From assembly GCA_023410475.1 (NCBI GenBank), contig JAEYPS010000005.1, positions 94,491-158,490 on the forward strand: a stretch of DNA of 64,000 nucleotides. The letters run 5' to 3'. Source of the DNA: Bacillota bacterium (GTDB lineage Bacteria > Bacillota > Clostridia > Christensenellales > SZUA-584). The position numbers and the translations under genes were made by a program. Shown here in pieces: positions 43,693 through 51,770 of the stretch (positions are counted from its first letter, which is position 1; every line of letters starts with the position of its first letter). The notes under the pieces were generated by a model. The model saw only the letters and a list, made by a program, of their open reading frames with translations, did no database searches and was not told where the DNA came from.

Positions 43693-45012
43693 TCAATGCA
43701 TTTGAACTGCTGATAAAAGTTCTTCCCGTATGCGCCTTATCTCTTCTATGGCCCTATCGGACACCGCAAGCTTTCTGTCTCTTCTTTTTGCCCTTGTTTC
43801 TATAGTATTCATTATACCAAATGTTATGTTCATTGGCTGGAAATCTTCACCGATATAACCGGAAACGTACTGGGCAAGCGCGCCGCACGCCGTATTGCGG
43901 CTGAAAGAGGGTTTTTGTTTGCCAAGTATATCACATGCAGCGAACAGCCCCGCGAGAAGCCCGGACGAAGCGCTTTCCACATATCCCTCGACGCCCGTTA
44001 TCTGCCCCGCGAAGTAAAGCCCCGGGCGGCTTTTCATCTCGTAATACTCATTTAAAAGCCGCGGGCTTTTGATGTACGTGTTCCTGTGCATCACGCCATA
44101 TCGCGCGAACTCGGCATTCTCGAGGCCGGGTATCATAGAGAAAACTCTCTTTTGCTCACCGAACTTCAGATGCGTCTGGAACCCTACGAGGTTGAACAGC
44201 CTTCCTTCCGCGTCCTCGCGCCTAAGCTGCACGACGGCGTACGGCTTTTTCCCGTCCGGCGTGGTGATGCCAACCGGCTTTAACGGCCCGAACGCAAGCG
44301 TCTTGAAACCCCTTTTCGCCATGGTCTCAACGGGCATGCAGCCTTCGAACACCTTTTCGTCCTCAAAGCCGTGCACATGCGCCGTTTCGGCGTTAATCAG
44401 CGCCTCGTGGAACTGTATGTACTGCCGCTCGTCCATCGCGCAGTTGAGATAATCGCTTCCCCTGCCGTACCTCGAGGCCCAAAACGCCTTTTCCATATCT
44501 ATTGATTCCGCTGTGACTATGGGAGCAGCCGCGTCGTAGAACGACAGCATGCCGCCTGTGATACGCGCGATATCCTTCGCAAGCTCGTCGGAGACGAGCG
44601 GCCCCGCCGCGACTATGACAGTTTCATCGTCGGGGACAGCGCTTATCTGCTCTGTAACTATTTCTATATGTTTATTTGAGCGCACAGCGCCCGTGATATG
44701 ATCCGAGAACCTGTGCCTGTCCACAGCGAGCGCGCCGCCCGCGGGAACGCTTGTCGCATCCGCGGCCTGCATTATGAGAGAGCTGAGCTCCCTCATCTCC
44801 TGCTTTAAAAGGCCGACAGCGTTAGCGAGCCCTTCCGCTCGAAGCGAGTTCGAGCACACGAGCTCGGCGAACTTTTCGGAGCTATGAGCCGGGGAAAAAT
44901 GCAGCGGCTTTTGCTCAAAAAGCTTAACGTCTATACCGAAGCGCGAGAGCTGCCACGCGGCTTCGCAGCCCGCGAGCCCCGCGCCTATTACGACAGCTTT
45001 ATTCTTCGTCAT
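43693..45012 (-). CDS. trmFO: tRNA m5U54 methyltransferase TrmFO
   Basis: 439 residues, flavoprotein that makes 5-methyluridine at tRNA position 54 using methylenetetrahydrofolate. It opens with the FAD-binding VVIGAGLAGCEAAWQLSRFG and contains the family stretch CSNSLRAEGLANAVGLLKQE. Its start overlaps the topA stop by 14 bases, the standard topA-trmFO pair. Confidence 0.96.
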   Translation of the reverse strand: MTKNKAVVIGAGLAGCEAAWQLSRFGIDVKLFEQKPLHFSPAHSSEKFAELVCSNSLRAEGLANAVGLLKQEMRELSSLIMQAADATSVPAGGALAVDRHRFSDHITGAVRSNKHIEIVTEQISAVPDDETVIVAAGPLVSDELAKDIARITGGMLSFYDAAAPIVTAESIDMEKAFWASRYGRGSDYLNCAMDERQYIQFHEALINAETAHVHGFEDEKVFEGCMPVETMAKRGFKTLAFGPLKPVGITTPDGKKPYAVVQLRREDAEGRLFNLVGFQTHLKFGEQKRVFSMIPGLENAEFARYGVMHRNTYIKSPRLLNEYYEMKSRPGLYFAGQITGVEGYVESASSGLLAGLFAACDILGKQKPSFSRNTACGALAQYVSGYIGEDFQPMNITFGIMNTIETRAKRRDRKLAVSDRAIEEIRRIREELLSAVQMH

Positions 45013-47191
45013 TCTTCTTCTTATGGTTTTTTGCGCATTCGGGGTTCGAGCATTTCTTGTAGCTCTTGCCGTTAGACATCCGCCGCAGCACCATCATGCT
45101 TCCGCAAGACTCGCACTTGTCGGCAATAGGCATATCCCACGATACGAAATCGCATTCGGGGTAGCCCTCGCAGCCGTAAAACGTCTTTTTCGTCTTCGCG
45201 GACTTTTTCTCCACTATGCGCTTGCCGCACTTCGGGCAGGGCGCTTCTATATATTTTACTATCGGCTTCGTGTTGCGGCATTCGGGGTAACCGGGGCACG
45301 CGAGGAACTGGCCGAATCTGCCATCCTTGTATACCATAGTCCTGCCGCACTTTTCGCACACGACGTCGGATTCCCTAACCGGAAGCTCGACACGCTCGAC
45401 GGTCTTGTCCGCCTCCTCGAGCGTCTTCTCAAAAGGCTCGTAGAAATCTCTGAGCAGCTTTTTCCACTGCTTGCCGCCGTTCTCTATGTCGTCCAGCTCG
45501 TTTTCAAGCTCCGCGGTAAACTCTACATCCACGATGTCCGAAAAGTTCTTTTTCATAAGATCGTTGACAATAACGCCAAGCTCTGTCGGCTTTAATGCCT
45601 TGCCCTCTTTGGCGATATAGCGACGTTCCTGTATCGTGGATATTATAGGCGCGTATGTGCTCGGACGGCCTATGCCCTTTTCCTCTAGCGCCTTTACGAG
45701 CGTCGCTTCGGTGTAACGGCTCGGGGGCTGCGTAAAGTTCTGCTTCGGGGTTATGCTGACAACGGGGCAAATATCGCCTTCACTTAATTTTGGCAGTAAA
45801 CTGTCCTTTTGCTCCTCGTCACCCGAGTATGCTGCCGTGTAGCCCTTGAACGCAAGTCTTGAGCCCGACGCCTTAAACACGCTGTCTCCCGCGTTTAGAG
45901 TCACCGCCATGGTTTCGTACTCGGAAGGTTTCATCTGGCTTGCTACGAACCGGCTGTATATCAGCTTGTACAATTTGTACTGGTCTCTCGAAAGCATGTC
46001 CTTTAAATTATCGGGGGCATAATCCATATGAGAGGGGCGTATGGCCTCGTGCGCGTCCTGCGCCTTTTTTGAGCGCTTGAAATAATTGGGCGTATCGGGA
46101 AGGTACTGCTTGCCGTATGTCTTTTCGATATGACCGCGGACGGCTGTCAGCGCCTCGTCGGACACCCTTGTCGAGTCCGTCCTTATATACGTAACGAGCC
46201 CTACCGAGCCCTCGCCCGCTATCTCGACGCCTTCATACAGCTGCTGCGCGACAAGCATAGTGCGCTTCGCGGTAAATCCCAGCGCGCCCGCCGCGGCCTG
46301 CTGAAGCTGGCTCGTGGTAAACGGAGGAGGAGCGCTCTTTTTCTTTTCGCCCTTCTTTACACCGGCGACGATAAAGTCCTTTCCTTTTATCGCTTCGAGC
46401 ACTTCGTCCGTCTGCTGCTTGTTTTCGAGCTTCTTGAGCCCGTTTCTCTCAAAAAACTTCGCCTCGAACTGCTGCGTGCCGGCGGCGTCGTTCAAAAGCG
46501 CGGTTATCGTCCAATATTCTTCGGGCACGAACGCCGCTATCTCTTCCTCGCGGTCGCAGATTATTCTGACGGCTACCGACTGCACCCTCCCTGCGGAGAG
46601 GCCTTTTTTAACCTTGCGCCAAAGCAGGGGCGAAAGCTTGTAGCCCACGAGCCTGTCGAGTACGCGGCGCGCCTGCTGGGCGTCTACGAGGTCGAGGTTT
46701 ATGCTTCTGGGGTGGTGTATGGCGTTTGTTACCGCGCTGCGTGTTATCTCATTGAACTCTATGCGGCTGACGTCGGCTTCCTCGCCGAGCATAGCGGCTA
46801 TGTGCCAGGAAATAGCCTCGCCCTCGCGGTCGGGGTCGGTCGCGAGATATATCTTCTTTGCGCCCGCAGCTCCGGCTTTAAGGCCTGATACAACGTCTTT
46901 TTTACCCCTTATCTGTATGTACTTTGGCTCAAAGTCGTTGTCGATATCGACACCGAGCGTACTTTTGGGCAGGTCTCTCACATGCCCGCCGCTCGCCTGG
47001 ACCTTGTAGCCGGCTCCAAGAAACTTGCTTATTGTCTTGGCCTTAGCGGGCGACTCTACGATAACCAGGTCATACTTCTTTTTGGCCGCGGCTCCGCCTG
47101 CTTTTGCAGCCGTTTTCTTTGATGCGGTCTTCTTTGCCGTTGTCTTCTTTGCCGTGGTCTTCTTTACAGTGCTTTTCTGTACAGATGCCAT
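44999..47191 (-). CDS. topA: DNA topoisomerase I
   Basis: 730 residues. A lysine- and alanine-rich N-terminal extension (about 1-37, repeated KKTTAKK) precedes the Toprim domain (DLVIVESPAKAKTISKFLG), the catalytic tyrosine region SVGLVTYIRTDSTR, and three C-terminal zinc fingers with CxxC pairs from about 590. It relaxes negative supercoils. The ATG at 47191 has GGAG six bases upstream; a TTG 12 bases earlier is less likely. The basic N-terminal tail is an unusual addition that may bind DNA. Confidence 0.96.
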   Translation of the reverse strand: MASVQKSTVKKTTAKKTTAKKTASKKTAAKAGGAAAKKKYDLVIVESPAKAKTISKFLGAGYKVQASGGHVRDLPKSTLGVDIDNDFEPKYIQIRGKKDVVSGLKAGAAGAKKIYLATDPDREGEAISWHIAAMLGEEADVSRIEFNEITRSAVTNAIHHPRSINLDLVDAQQARRVLDRLVGYKLSPLLWRKVKKGLSAGRVQSVAVRIICDREEEIAAFVPEEYWTITALLNDAAGTQQFEAKFFERNGLKKLENKQQTDEVLEAIKGKDFIVAGVKKGEKKKSAPPPFTTSQLQQAAAGALGFTAKRTMLVAQQLYEGVEIAGEGSVGLVTYIRTDSTRVSDEALTAVRGHIEKTYGKQYLPDTPNYFKRSKKAQDAHEAIRPSHMDYAPDNLKDMLSRDQYKLYKLIYSRFVASQMKPSEYETMAVTLNAGDSVFKASGSRLAFKGYTAAYSGDEEQKDSLLPKLSEGDICPVVSITPKQNFTQPPSRYTEATLVKALEEKGIGRPSTYAPIISTIQERRYIAKEGKALKPTELGVIVNDLMKKNFSDIVDVEFTAELENELDDIENGGKQWKKLLRDFYEPFEKTLEEADKTVERVELPVRESDVVCEKCGRTMVYKDGRFGQFLACPGYPECRNTKPIVKYIEAPCPKCGKRIVEKKSAKTKKTFYGCEGYPECDFVSWDMPIADKCESCGSMMVLRRMSNGKSYKKCSNPECAKNHKKKNDEE

Positions 47192-47266
47192 TTCTCTCTC
47201 CAAACAGTTTTTTGTTGCTTTACCTCTTTTGTTCCGTTTACGTGAAACGAACGTTATCGGGGCAGT

Positions 47267-48367
47267 CTATATACCGTATTTTCCTCCCGGAAACCGCCTT
47301 ATAAGACCGCCAAGCTCCATCATCGTCAGCGCCGAGTTTATCTCGCTTTGGGGATATTGTATGCGTGAGGCCATGCTTTCAACACTGGTATCGCCTTGCA
47401 AGAGCAAATTATATATTTGACGCTGCAAAAAATCAAGCTGAATATGCTTTAAGATGGAAAAGCCGGCCTTTTCTTCTCCGCGCATACCGTAAAACTCAAG
47501 TATATCCGACGCGCTTCGAACAGCATACGCCCCTTGCTGTATAAGCATATTTGATAGCCCCGACGCGGATAGATACGGCGCTCCCGGTACGGCGAACACA
47601 TCTCGTCCCATTGATACCGCCATAAGCGCAGTTATGGCAGTTCCGCCTTCCGTCTCTGATTCCACGACGAGCGTCCCCCGCGACAACCCCGCTATAATCC
47701 TGTTCCTTACGGGAAAATTCGCGGCGACAGGCTTCGCGCCGGGCGGCAGCTCTGATATCACCGCCCCATTTTCGGTAATACTGTAATATATATCGGCGCT
47801 TTCGGGGGGATAGATTACATCGGCTCCGCATCCGAGCACTGCTATCGTCTTTCCGCCCCCTTCAAGAGCTCCTGAGTGCGCCGCTGTATCTATGCCGCGC
47901 GCCATTCCCGAAACCACCGTGACACCCGCTTCGGCAAGCTCTTTTGCGGCGGAGCTGGCAAACTCGGCACCCCTTCGCGTACAGCGCCTCGTTCCTACTA
48001 TAGCTAGGCAACCGAGTTTATGCCCGGAATTAAAAACACCGGTAAGGCTGCCCTTTACAAACAGTACGGGCGGCGGAAACGGTATTTGTGAGAGCGGCTC
48101 CGGATATTCGCCTGAAAGCCTCGTAACTGCGGTTATGCCCTTTGAGGCAAGCCCGGACAATATCTCAGCAACTCGCTGCTCAGAGCAGGCTGCCCTGGCG
48201 GCTTTCAACGCGTCGGCAGGTATCTTAGCATCAGCGCCGTTTTTTACAGCGTCGAAGAAGCCCTCGGCGCACCCATATTCCTTCAATATATAATAAAAGG
48301 TTTTGGGGCCCATGCCCAATGACGCCAGCCATATCCAGTATTTTTCCTCGTTTGCGCAGCCTTTCAT
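47267..48367 (-). CDS. dprA: DNA-processing protein DprA
   Basis: 366 residues. The Rossmann-like core has GTRRCTRRGAEFASS, VVSGMARGIDTAAHSGAL, AVLGCGAD and GGTAITALMAVSMGRDVFAVPG; a winged-helix-like C-terminal domain follows (about 300-360). It loads RecA on incoming single-stranded DNA during transformation. It is the first gene of the dprA-topA-trmFO-hslVU set and is preceded by the accessory region. Confidence 0.94.
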   Translation of the reverse strand: MKGCANEEKYWIWLASLGMGPKTFYYILKEYGCAEGFFDAVKNGADAKIPADALKAARAACSEQRVAEILSGLASKGITAVTRLSGEYPEPLSQIPFPPPVLFVKGSLTGVFNSGHKLGCLAIVGTRRCTRRGAEFASSAAKELAEAGVTVVSGMARGIDTAAHSGALEGGGKTIAVLGCGADVIYPPESADIYYSITENGAVISELPPGAKPVAANFPVRNRIIAGLSRGTLVVESETEGGTAITALMAVSMGRDVFAVPGAPYLSASGLSNMLIQQGAYAVRSASDILEFYGMRGEEKAGFSILKHIQLDFLQRQIYNLLLQGDTSVESMASRIQYPQSEINSALTMMELGGLIRRFPGGKYGI

Positions 48368-48411
48368 TCCGCTCCCGCCAAATTCATCTTAAATATCGTA
48401 CAAGCGTTCTT

Positions 48412-48442
48412 ATTATAACACCCCTGATACTAAATTCGTCAA
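48412..48442 (-). promoter_or_regulatory. candidate dprA promoter
   Basis: Minus strand TATAAT at 48412-48417 and TTGACG at 48437-48442; the 19-base spacer is longer than ideal. Confidence 0.4.
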
Positions 48443-48592
48443 TATTAACATAAAAATGTAACCCGTTTTATGACAGTTCTGCCCGCCGCCAAAAACGACT
48501 GGTGATTTAATCACAAAAAAATTATAACCACGTAATATAAATTAGACCTTTGATCAAAGGAAACATCAACATATTTTAAGGAGGAACTATTA

Positions 48593-48796
48593 ATGGGCGG
48601 CGAAAACTTCGGAGGCTTCGGGGGGTTCGGCGGCGGTAACTGCTGCTGGATAATCATCATACTGCTTATTTGCTTCTGCTGCGGAAATGACAAAGTCGGC
48701 GGCGTCAGCGGCTTCGCCGGCAATAACTGCTTCTGTGTGATATTCATCATACTGATACTCTGTTGCTGCTGCGGTAACGGCTTTGTAGGCGTCTAA
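48593..48796 (+). CDS. small Gly/Cys-rich hydrophobic protein
   Basis: 67 residues with a strong AAGGAGG site. It consists of two copies of one unit: a glycine-rich stretch, an asparagine and cysteine, an eight-to-ten residue hydrophobic run (WIIIILLICFCCGN and CVIFIILILCCCCGN), then Gly. Each unit could span or enter a membrane. I know similar tiny Cys-rich proteins only from Firmicutes spore-coat-like or chorion-class annotations and cannot name it. It opens a run of four small cysteine-rich genes and is followed by a clear terminator. Confidence 0.75.
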   Translation: MGGENFGGFGGFGGGNCCWIIIILLICFCCGNDKVGGVSGFAGNNCFCVIFIILILCCCCGNGFVGV

Positions 48797-48870
48797 CGCG
48801 AAAATACTTAGGTTTCAACCAACACGGCTAAACTATTTTAGTTGAAAAACATAGGAGATACGTCTCAGTT

Positions 48871-48903
48871 AAAAAGGAAGAGCCCAGCGACTCTTCCTTT
48901 TTA
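48871..48903 (+). terminator. terminator after the first Cys-rich gene
   Basis: Twelve-base arms AAAAAGGAAGAG and CTCTTCCTTTTT around an eight-base loop. Confidence 0.85.
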
Positions 48904-49004
48904 TGTTAATAAACCTGCTCTTAAATGTTATACAATAGGTTCAGTAACAGGATAAACCGGGATAACATAAAATATTATAGCAAAAATAATAAGGAGATAA
49001 AGCC

Positions 49005-49253
49005 ATGTCATGTGAAGATTGTTCTGTAGAAGATTGTCTTGTTCAAGAACTATGTAATCATATTGATGAAGTGGTTACAATCTATACGCAAAGCAGCTGC
49101 TTTACCGGCTTATTGGTTGCTATAGAGAACTTTATCGTTAAGATCATAACTAAGCGTAATTATGGATGCCCAGGCCACAGCCTTTTTGGCAAAACAACCA
49201 TTATTTTAGTACGAGAAATCGAGGCGGTTACTTTCTGCAATACAAGTATTTAG
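49005..49253 (+). CDS. small Cys-rich protein, paralogue A
   Basis: 82 residues with AAGGAG upstream. A short cysteine-rich N-terminus (CEDCSVEDC) leads into IDEVVTIYT, CFTGLLVAI, VKIITKRNYGCPG, FGKTTIILV and EIEAVTFCNTS. The strand-turn pattern looks like one small Sm-like beta-barrel (inference). About 41 of 72 aligned residues are identical to the gene at 49865, so the two arose by duplication. No named family recognised. A TATACAAT box lies at 48929-48936. Confidence 0.75.
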   Translation: MSCEDCSVEDCLVQELCNHIDEVVTIYTQSSCFTGLLVAIENFIVKIITKRNYGCPGHSLFGKTTIILVREIEAVTFCNTSI

Positions 49254-49419
49254 AAAAATAAACATACCGAACTAAAACATACAATTACATTTTTCATATC
49301 TTATACAGTTACGAAAGTTGCTTCTTGCTTCATATGGTTAAAGTATATAATGAAGAAAACTAACTTTGAACATATTCACTAATACTGAATATATATGGTT
49401 ATATAGGAGGTGATAAATA

Positions 49420-49650
49420 ATGTGTTTTTGCGGCAATAGATTTTGTTGTGGTTGCGAATTCGGCAGATTTTGCAGCCGTGGATTTGGCGGCTGTGGATTC
49501 GGCAGCCGTGGATTTGGCGGCTGTGGATTCGGCAGCCGCGGATTTGGCGGCTGGGGATTTGGCGGCTGCGGATTTGGCGGCTGCGGATTTGGCGGCTGTG
49601 GATGCGGTAAATGCGGTCGTTGTGGCTGTTTCGGTGGTTTCTTCGGCTAA
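49420..49650 (+). CDS. Gly/Cys/Phe repeat protein
   Basis: 76 residues, with a full-length AGGAGGTGAT ribosome-binding site, so it is surely translated well. The Cys-rich head CFCGNRFCCGCEF is followed by repeats of GSRGFGGCGF and then GGCGF, ending in CGCGKCGRCGCFGGFFG. The DNA shows 30-base and 15-base tandem units. The composition resembles cross-linked or self-assembling coat proteins; a peptide natural product precursor is less likely because no modifying enzyme is nearby. Function unknown. Confidence 0.75.
   Translation: MCFCGNRFCCGCEFGRFCSRGFGGCGFGSRGFGGCGFGSRGFGGWGFGGCGFGGCGFGGCGCGKCGRCGCFGGFFG
49471..49605 (+). repeat. in-frame tandem repeats in the Gly/Cys gene
   Basis: Three 30-base units beginning at 49471, 49501 and 49531 (unit starts like GGCAGCCGTGGATTTGGCGG), then three 15-base units at 49561, 49576 and 49591. 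All keep the reading frame. Confidence 0.85.
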
Positions 49651-49662
49651 TAATAATAGATC

Positions 49663-49683
49663 GACTCGCCGCCCGGGCGAGTC
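49663..49683 (+). terminator. hairpin after the Gly/Cys repeat gene
   Basis: GACTCGCC and GGCGAGTC around a five-base loop, 13 bases after the stop codon; no strong T-run follows. Confidence 0.5.
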
Positions 49684-49864
49684 ATACATAGATTGCTTTA
49701 TAATCAATGTACATAAATCTTTTTATATTTTCTTAAGACAATTCGCGTGTTGTGAAAACATAATTATATCTACTGTAAATATTAAATGACTTTCTTCTTG
49801 TAACATAAAAGCGTGATTTATAATACTATACAATATAAACACTGGCTGAAAGGAGTAAATTGCT

Positions 49865-50110
49865 ATGGGTGATTTTTCTGATAGAAGAGAATGTTTATTT
49901 GAAACACTTTGTAAAAATATAGACGAAGTGGTATCGATTTGTACAGAAGCTTGTTGTTTTACAGGATTGTTGTGTAGCGTAGATTGTGATTGCGTCAGGT
50001 TAATAACCAAGCATAATTTTGGATGCCCCGGCTGTAGTATCTTTGGCAAAGTAACAGTAATCCCGATATCCGAGATAGTAGCGGTAACACTGTGCAACAC
50101 AAGTTTTTAA
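49865..50110 (+). CDS. small Cys-rich protein, paralogue B
   Basis: 81 residues with AAAGGAG upstream. Same pattern as the 49005 gene (IDEVVSICT, CFTGLLCSV, VRLITKHNFGCPG, EIVAVTLCNTS) but with about four more cysteines, some replacing hydrophobic residues in the middle. A TATACAAT box lies at 49827-49834, 31 bases before the start. Its natural terminator is the hairpin at 50219-50248, now split by an IS element. Confidence 0.75.
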   Translation: MGDFSDRRECLFETLCKNIDEVVSICTEACCFTGLLCSVDCDCVRLITKHNFGCPGCSIFGKVTVIPISEIVAVTLCNTSF

Positions 50111-50218
50111 CAGGAATCGCAACTGTGAAGATATTTCATAATCGGGGTGCTGGATAAGCAACTGATATTTTCGGGCATATAAAAATGCTTAATAATATTA
50201 CTAAATCAGTCTGTCGAC

Positions 50219-50248
50219 AAAGTCTCAATAACACGTTATTGAGACTTT
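50219..50248 (+). repeat. terminator hairpin, left copy beside IS
   Basis: Arms AAAGTCTCAATAAC and GTTATTGAGACTTT with an AC spacer. The same 30 bases, including the AC in the same orientation, recur at 51771-51800, so this is a direct duplication across the IS. Confidence 0.85.
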
Positions 50249-51712
50249 CAGACTGTCGATAAACCCTGTTTTCAATAAACGAAAAACGGGGTTTTTCATT
50301 TGAAAAACCGAAAGAAGTAGATATAAAGCTCGATTCAAATATGAGGATAATGGGGGTAATCCATCTCTCCATCTCCACATTGCCAGCTTTTTAAGATTCA
50401 TGGCAGCATATTTGAGCTTCACCCAGTTAGTAACTTGGACAAGCCCTCGGTATGGCGTATACCGCATCGCGTACTTCTCTTTACCATCCGCGAAAACACG
50501 CTCGATTGTTTCCCCTCGCTTTTCATAGGTTTCTTTGCCTATCGGAGAATGCCTGATGTCCTCGGCCTGCTCGATATAGTCCCTCCAGATGTGAATCGCA
50601 ACTGTCTTCTGGTAGTTCTTGCTGGCAGTACACCGTACCCTAGAAGGACAATCTCTGCAAATATTGGGATCGCTTTTGTATTCCCGATAGCCGTCTTTGT
50701 TGGTCGTTGAGTATTTGAGTATCTGATACTCAGGACAAATTACACAATCGTAGTATTCGTCATAGACATACTTGTACCATTCCAGATTACCTTTCTTGGT
50801 CATAGGACGTTTGTATGGCATGGATGGAAGACGTTTATCATCGAATATCTTCTTACATATCCAAGGTGTCTTGTATGCTGCATCCGCCGTTACTACATTA
50901 ATTTGAGGAAACCGTCCGGTCACCTTGTCATATAATTCGTCGAATGCCACGCTGTCGTGCATGTTGCCCGGATTTACGGTCACGCCCAATACGAAATTAT
51001 GGCTGTCACAAGCTGTTTGAACACAATAGGCAAAGCATTTCTTATGCTCACCCTTGTGAAATACGCCGCTGTCTGGGTCGGTTGTGGATTTGGTTACGAC
51101 CTTTTCTTCGGGTGGCTGGTTCGGAGGATCGTCATCAAAAGGCTTTTTACCATGCTCTTCACGATCCTTGTTGATCTCCTCGCGCAGCTGCTTTTCATAT
51201 ACCTTGGCAGCAACGGGTATTGCTTGTTTGATATTCTTTTTCATATTCGCATTGGCCTTAATATGCGTTCCATCAACAAATACGACTTCCGGTGCCAGAT
51301 ATCCGGCGTATTCTACCTCGCTCAATATCCATTCAAATATCTGTTCCACGGTTCTTTCTGTAAATCGATGCCGGAAGTTGTAGCTGATTGTTGCGAAGTG
51401 AGGGGTTGTCTTATTTATGGGGTATCCAATAAACCAACGGTATGCGATGTTCATCTCTACATCAGCCGCTGTCTGCCGAAGAGAACGTATTCCATACAAA
51501 TGCTGAATCAAAACAATCTTGAACAGCACCACAGGGTCAATGCTCGGCCTGCCATTATCCGGGCAGTACAGGTCTTCCACCAGTTCATATATTCGCTCGA
51601 AATTCACCGCTGAATCTATCTTCCTTAGAAGATGTTCCTTAGGAATTAAATCATCCAGATTCACGATCTCAAGTGTTTTTCTGTTCTCTTCATTCTTGTT
51701 AAGCAACCTCAA
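50225..51712 (-). CDS. IS1182-family transposase
   Basis: 495 residues, apparently intact. The N-terminal DUF772-type domain (DDLIPKEHLLRKID, GRPSIDPVVLFKIVLIQHLY, AYRWFIGYPI) is followed by a DDE catalytic domain with Asp in VFVDGTHIKAN, Asp in VTADAAYKTP and Glu in IERVFADGKEK. It cuts and pastes the element at 50249-51770. The reading frame runs past the end of the element; the last residues (KVSITCY) and the stop codon come from the duplicated target hairpin. Confidence 0.92.
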   Translation of the reverse strand: MRLLNKNEENRKTLEIVNLDDLIPKEHLLRKIDSAVNFERIYELVEDLYCPDNGRPSIDPVVLFKIVLIQHLYGIRSLRQTAADVEMNIAYRWFIGYPINKTTPHFATISYNFRHRFTERTVEQIFEWILSEVEYAGYLAPEVVFVDGTHIKANANMKKNIKQAIPVAAKVYEKQLREEINKDREEHGKKPFDDDPPNQPPEEKVVTKSTTDPDSGVFHKGEHKKCFAYCVQTACDSHNFVLGVTVNPGNMHDSVAFDELYDKVTGRFPQINVVTADAAYKTPWICKKIFDDKRLPSMPYKRPMTKKGNLEWYKYVYDEYYDCVICPEYQILKYSTTNKDGYREYKSDPNICRDCPSRVRCTASKNYQKTVAIHIWRDYIEQAEDIRHSPIGKETYEKRGETIERVFADGKEKYAMRYTPYRGLVQVTNWVKLKYAAMNLKKLAMWRWRDGLPPLSSYLNRALYLLLSVFQMKNPVFRLLKTGFIDSLKVSITCY

Positions 51713-51770
51713 TCACCCTATTTCATTGTACCAAAAAAACCAGCTCTACGCTGGCTTTTTTGACAGTCTG
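50249..51770 (-). mobile_element. IS1182-family insertion sequence
   Basis: 1522 bases, with perfect nine-base terminal inverted repeats CAGACTGTC and GACAGTCTG (similarity continues a few bases inward), one transposase gene and an internal terminator near its transposase-5' end. It is flanked by 30-base direct copies of a palindromic terminator; the right-hand copy carries the T-tract. The insertion therefore hit the terminator of the Cys-rich gene at 49865. Confidence 0.85.
51733..51761. terminator. internal IS terminator
   Basis: CCAGC and GCTGG around TCTAC, with A-run on one side and T-run on the other. It sits just inside the element and shields the transposase from outside transcription. 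Confidence 0.7.

Noticed and set aside
49471..49605. CRISPR array
   Set aside because: The repeats have no spacers, keep one reading frame and encode Gly-Cys-Phe units.
49420..49650. RiPP precursor peptide
   Set aside because: No modifying enzyme, protease or exporter gene lies nearby, and no leader-core boundary is evident.
49448..49789. Alanine-rich 113-codon frame on the plus strand
   Set aside because: It is the shifted frame of the Gly/Cys repeat gene, which has a perfect ribosome-binding site; the alanine frame has none.
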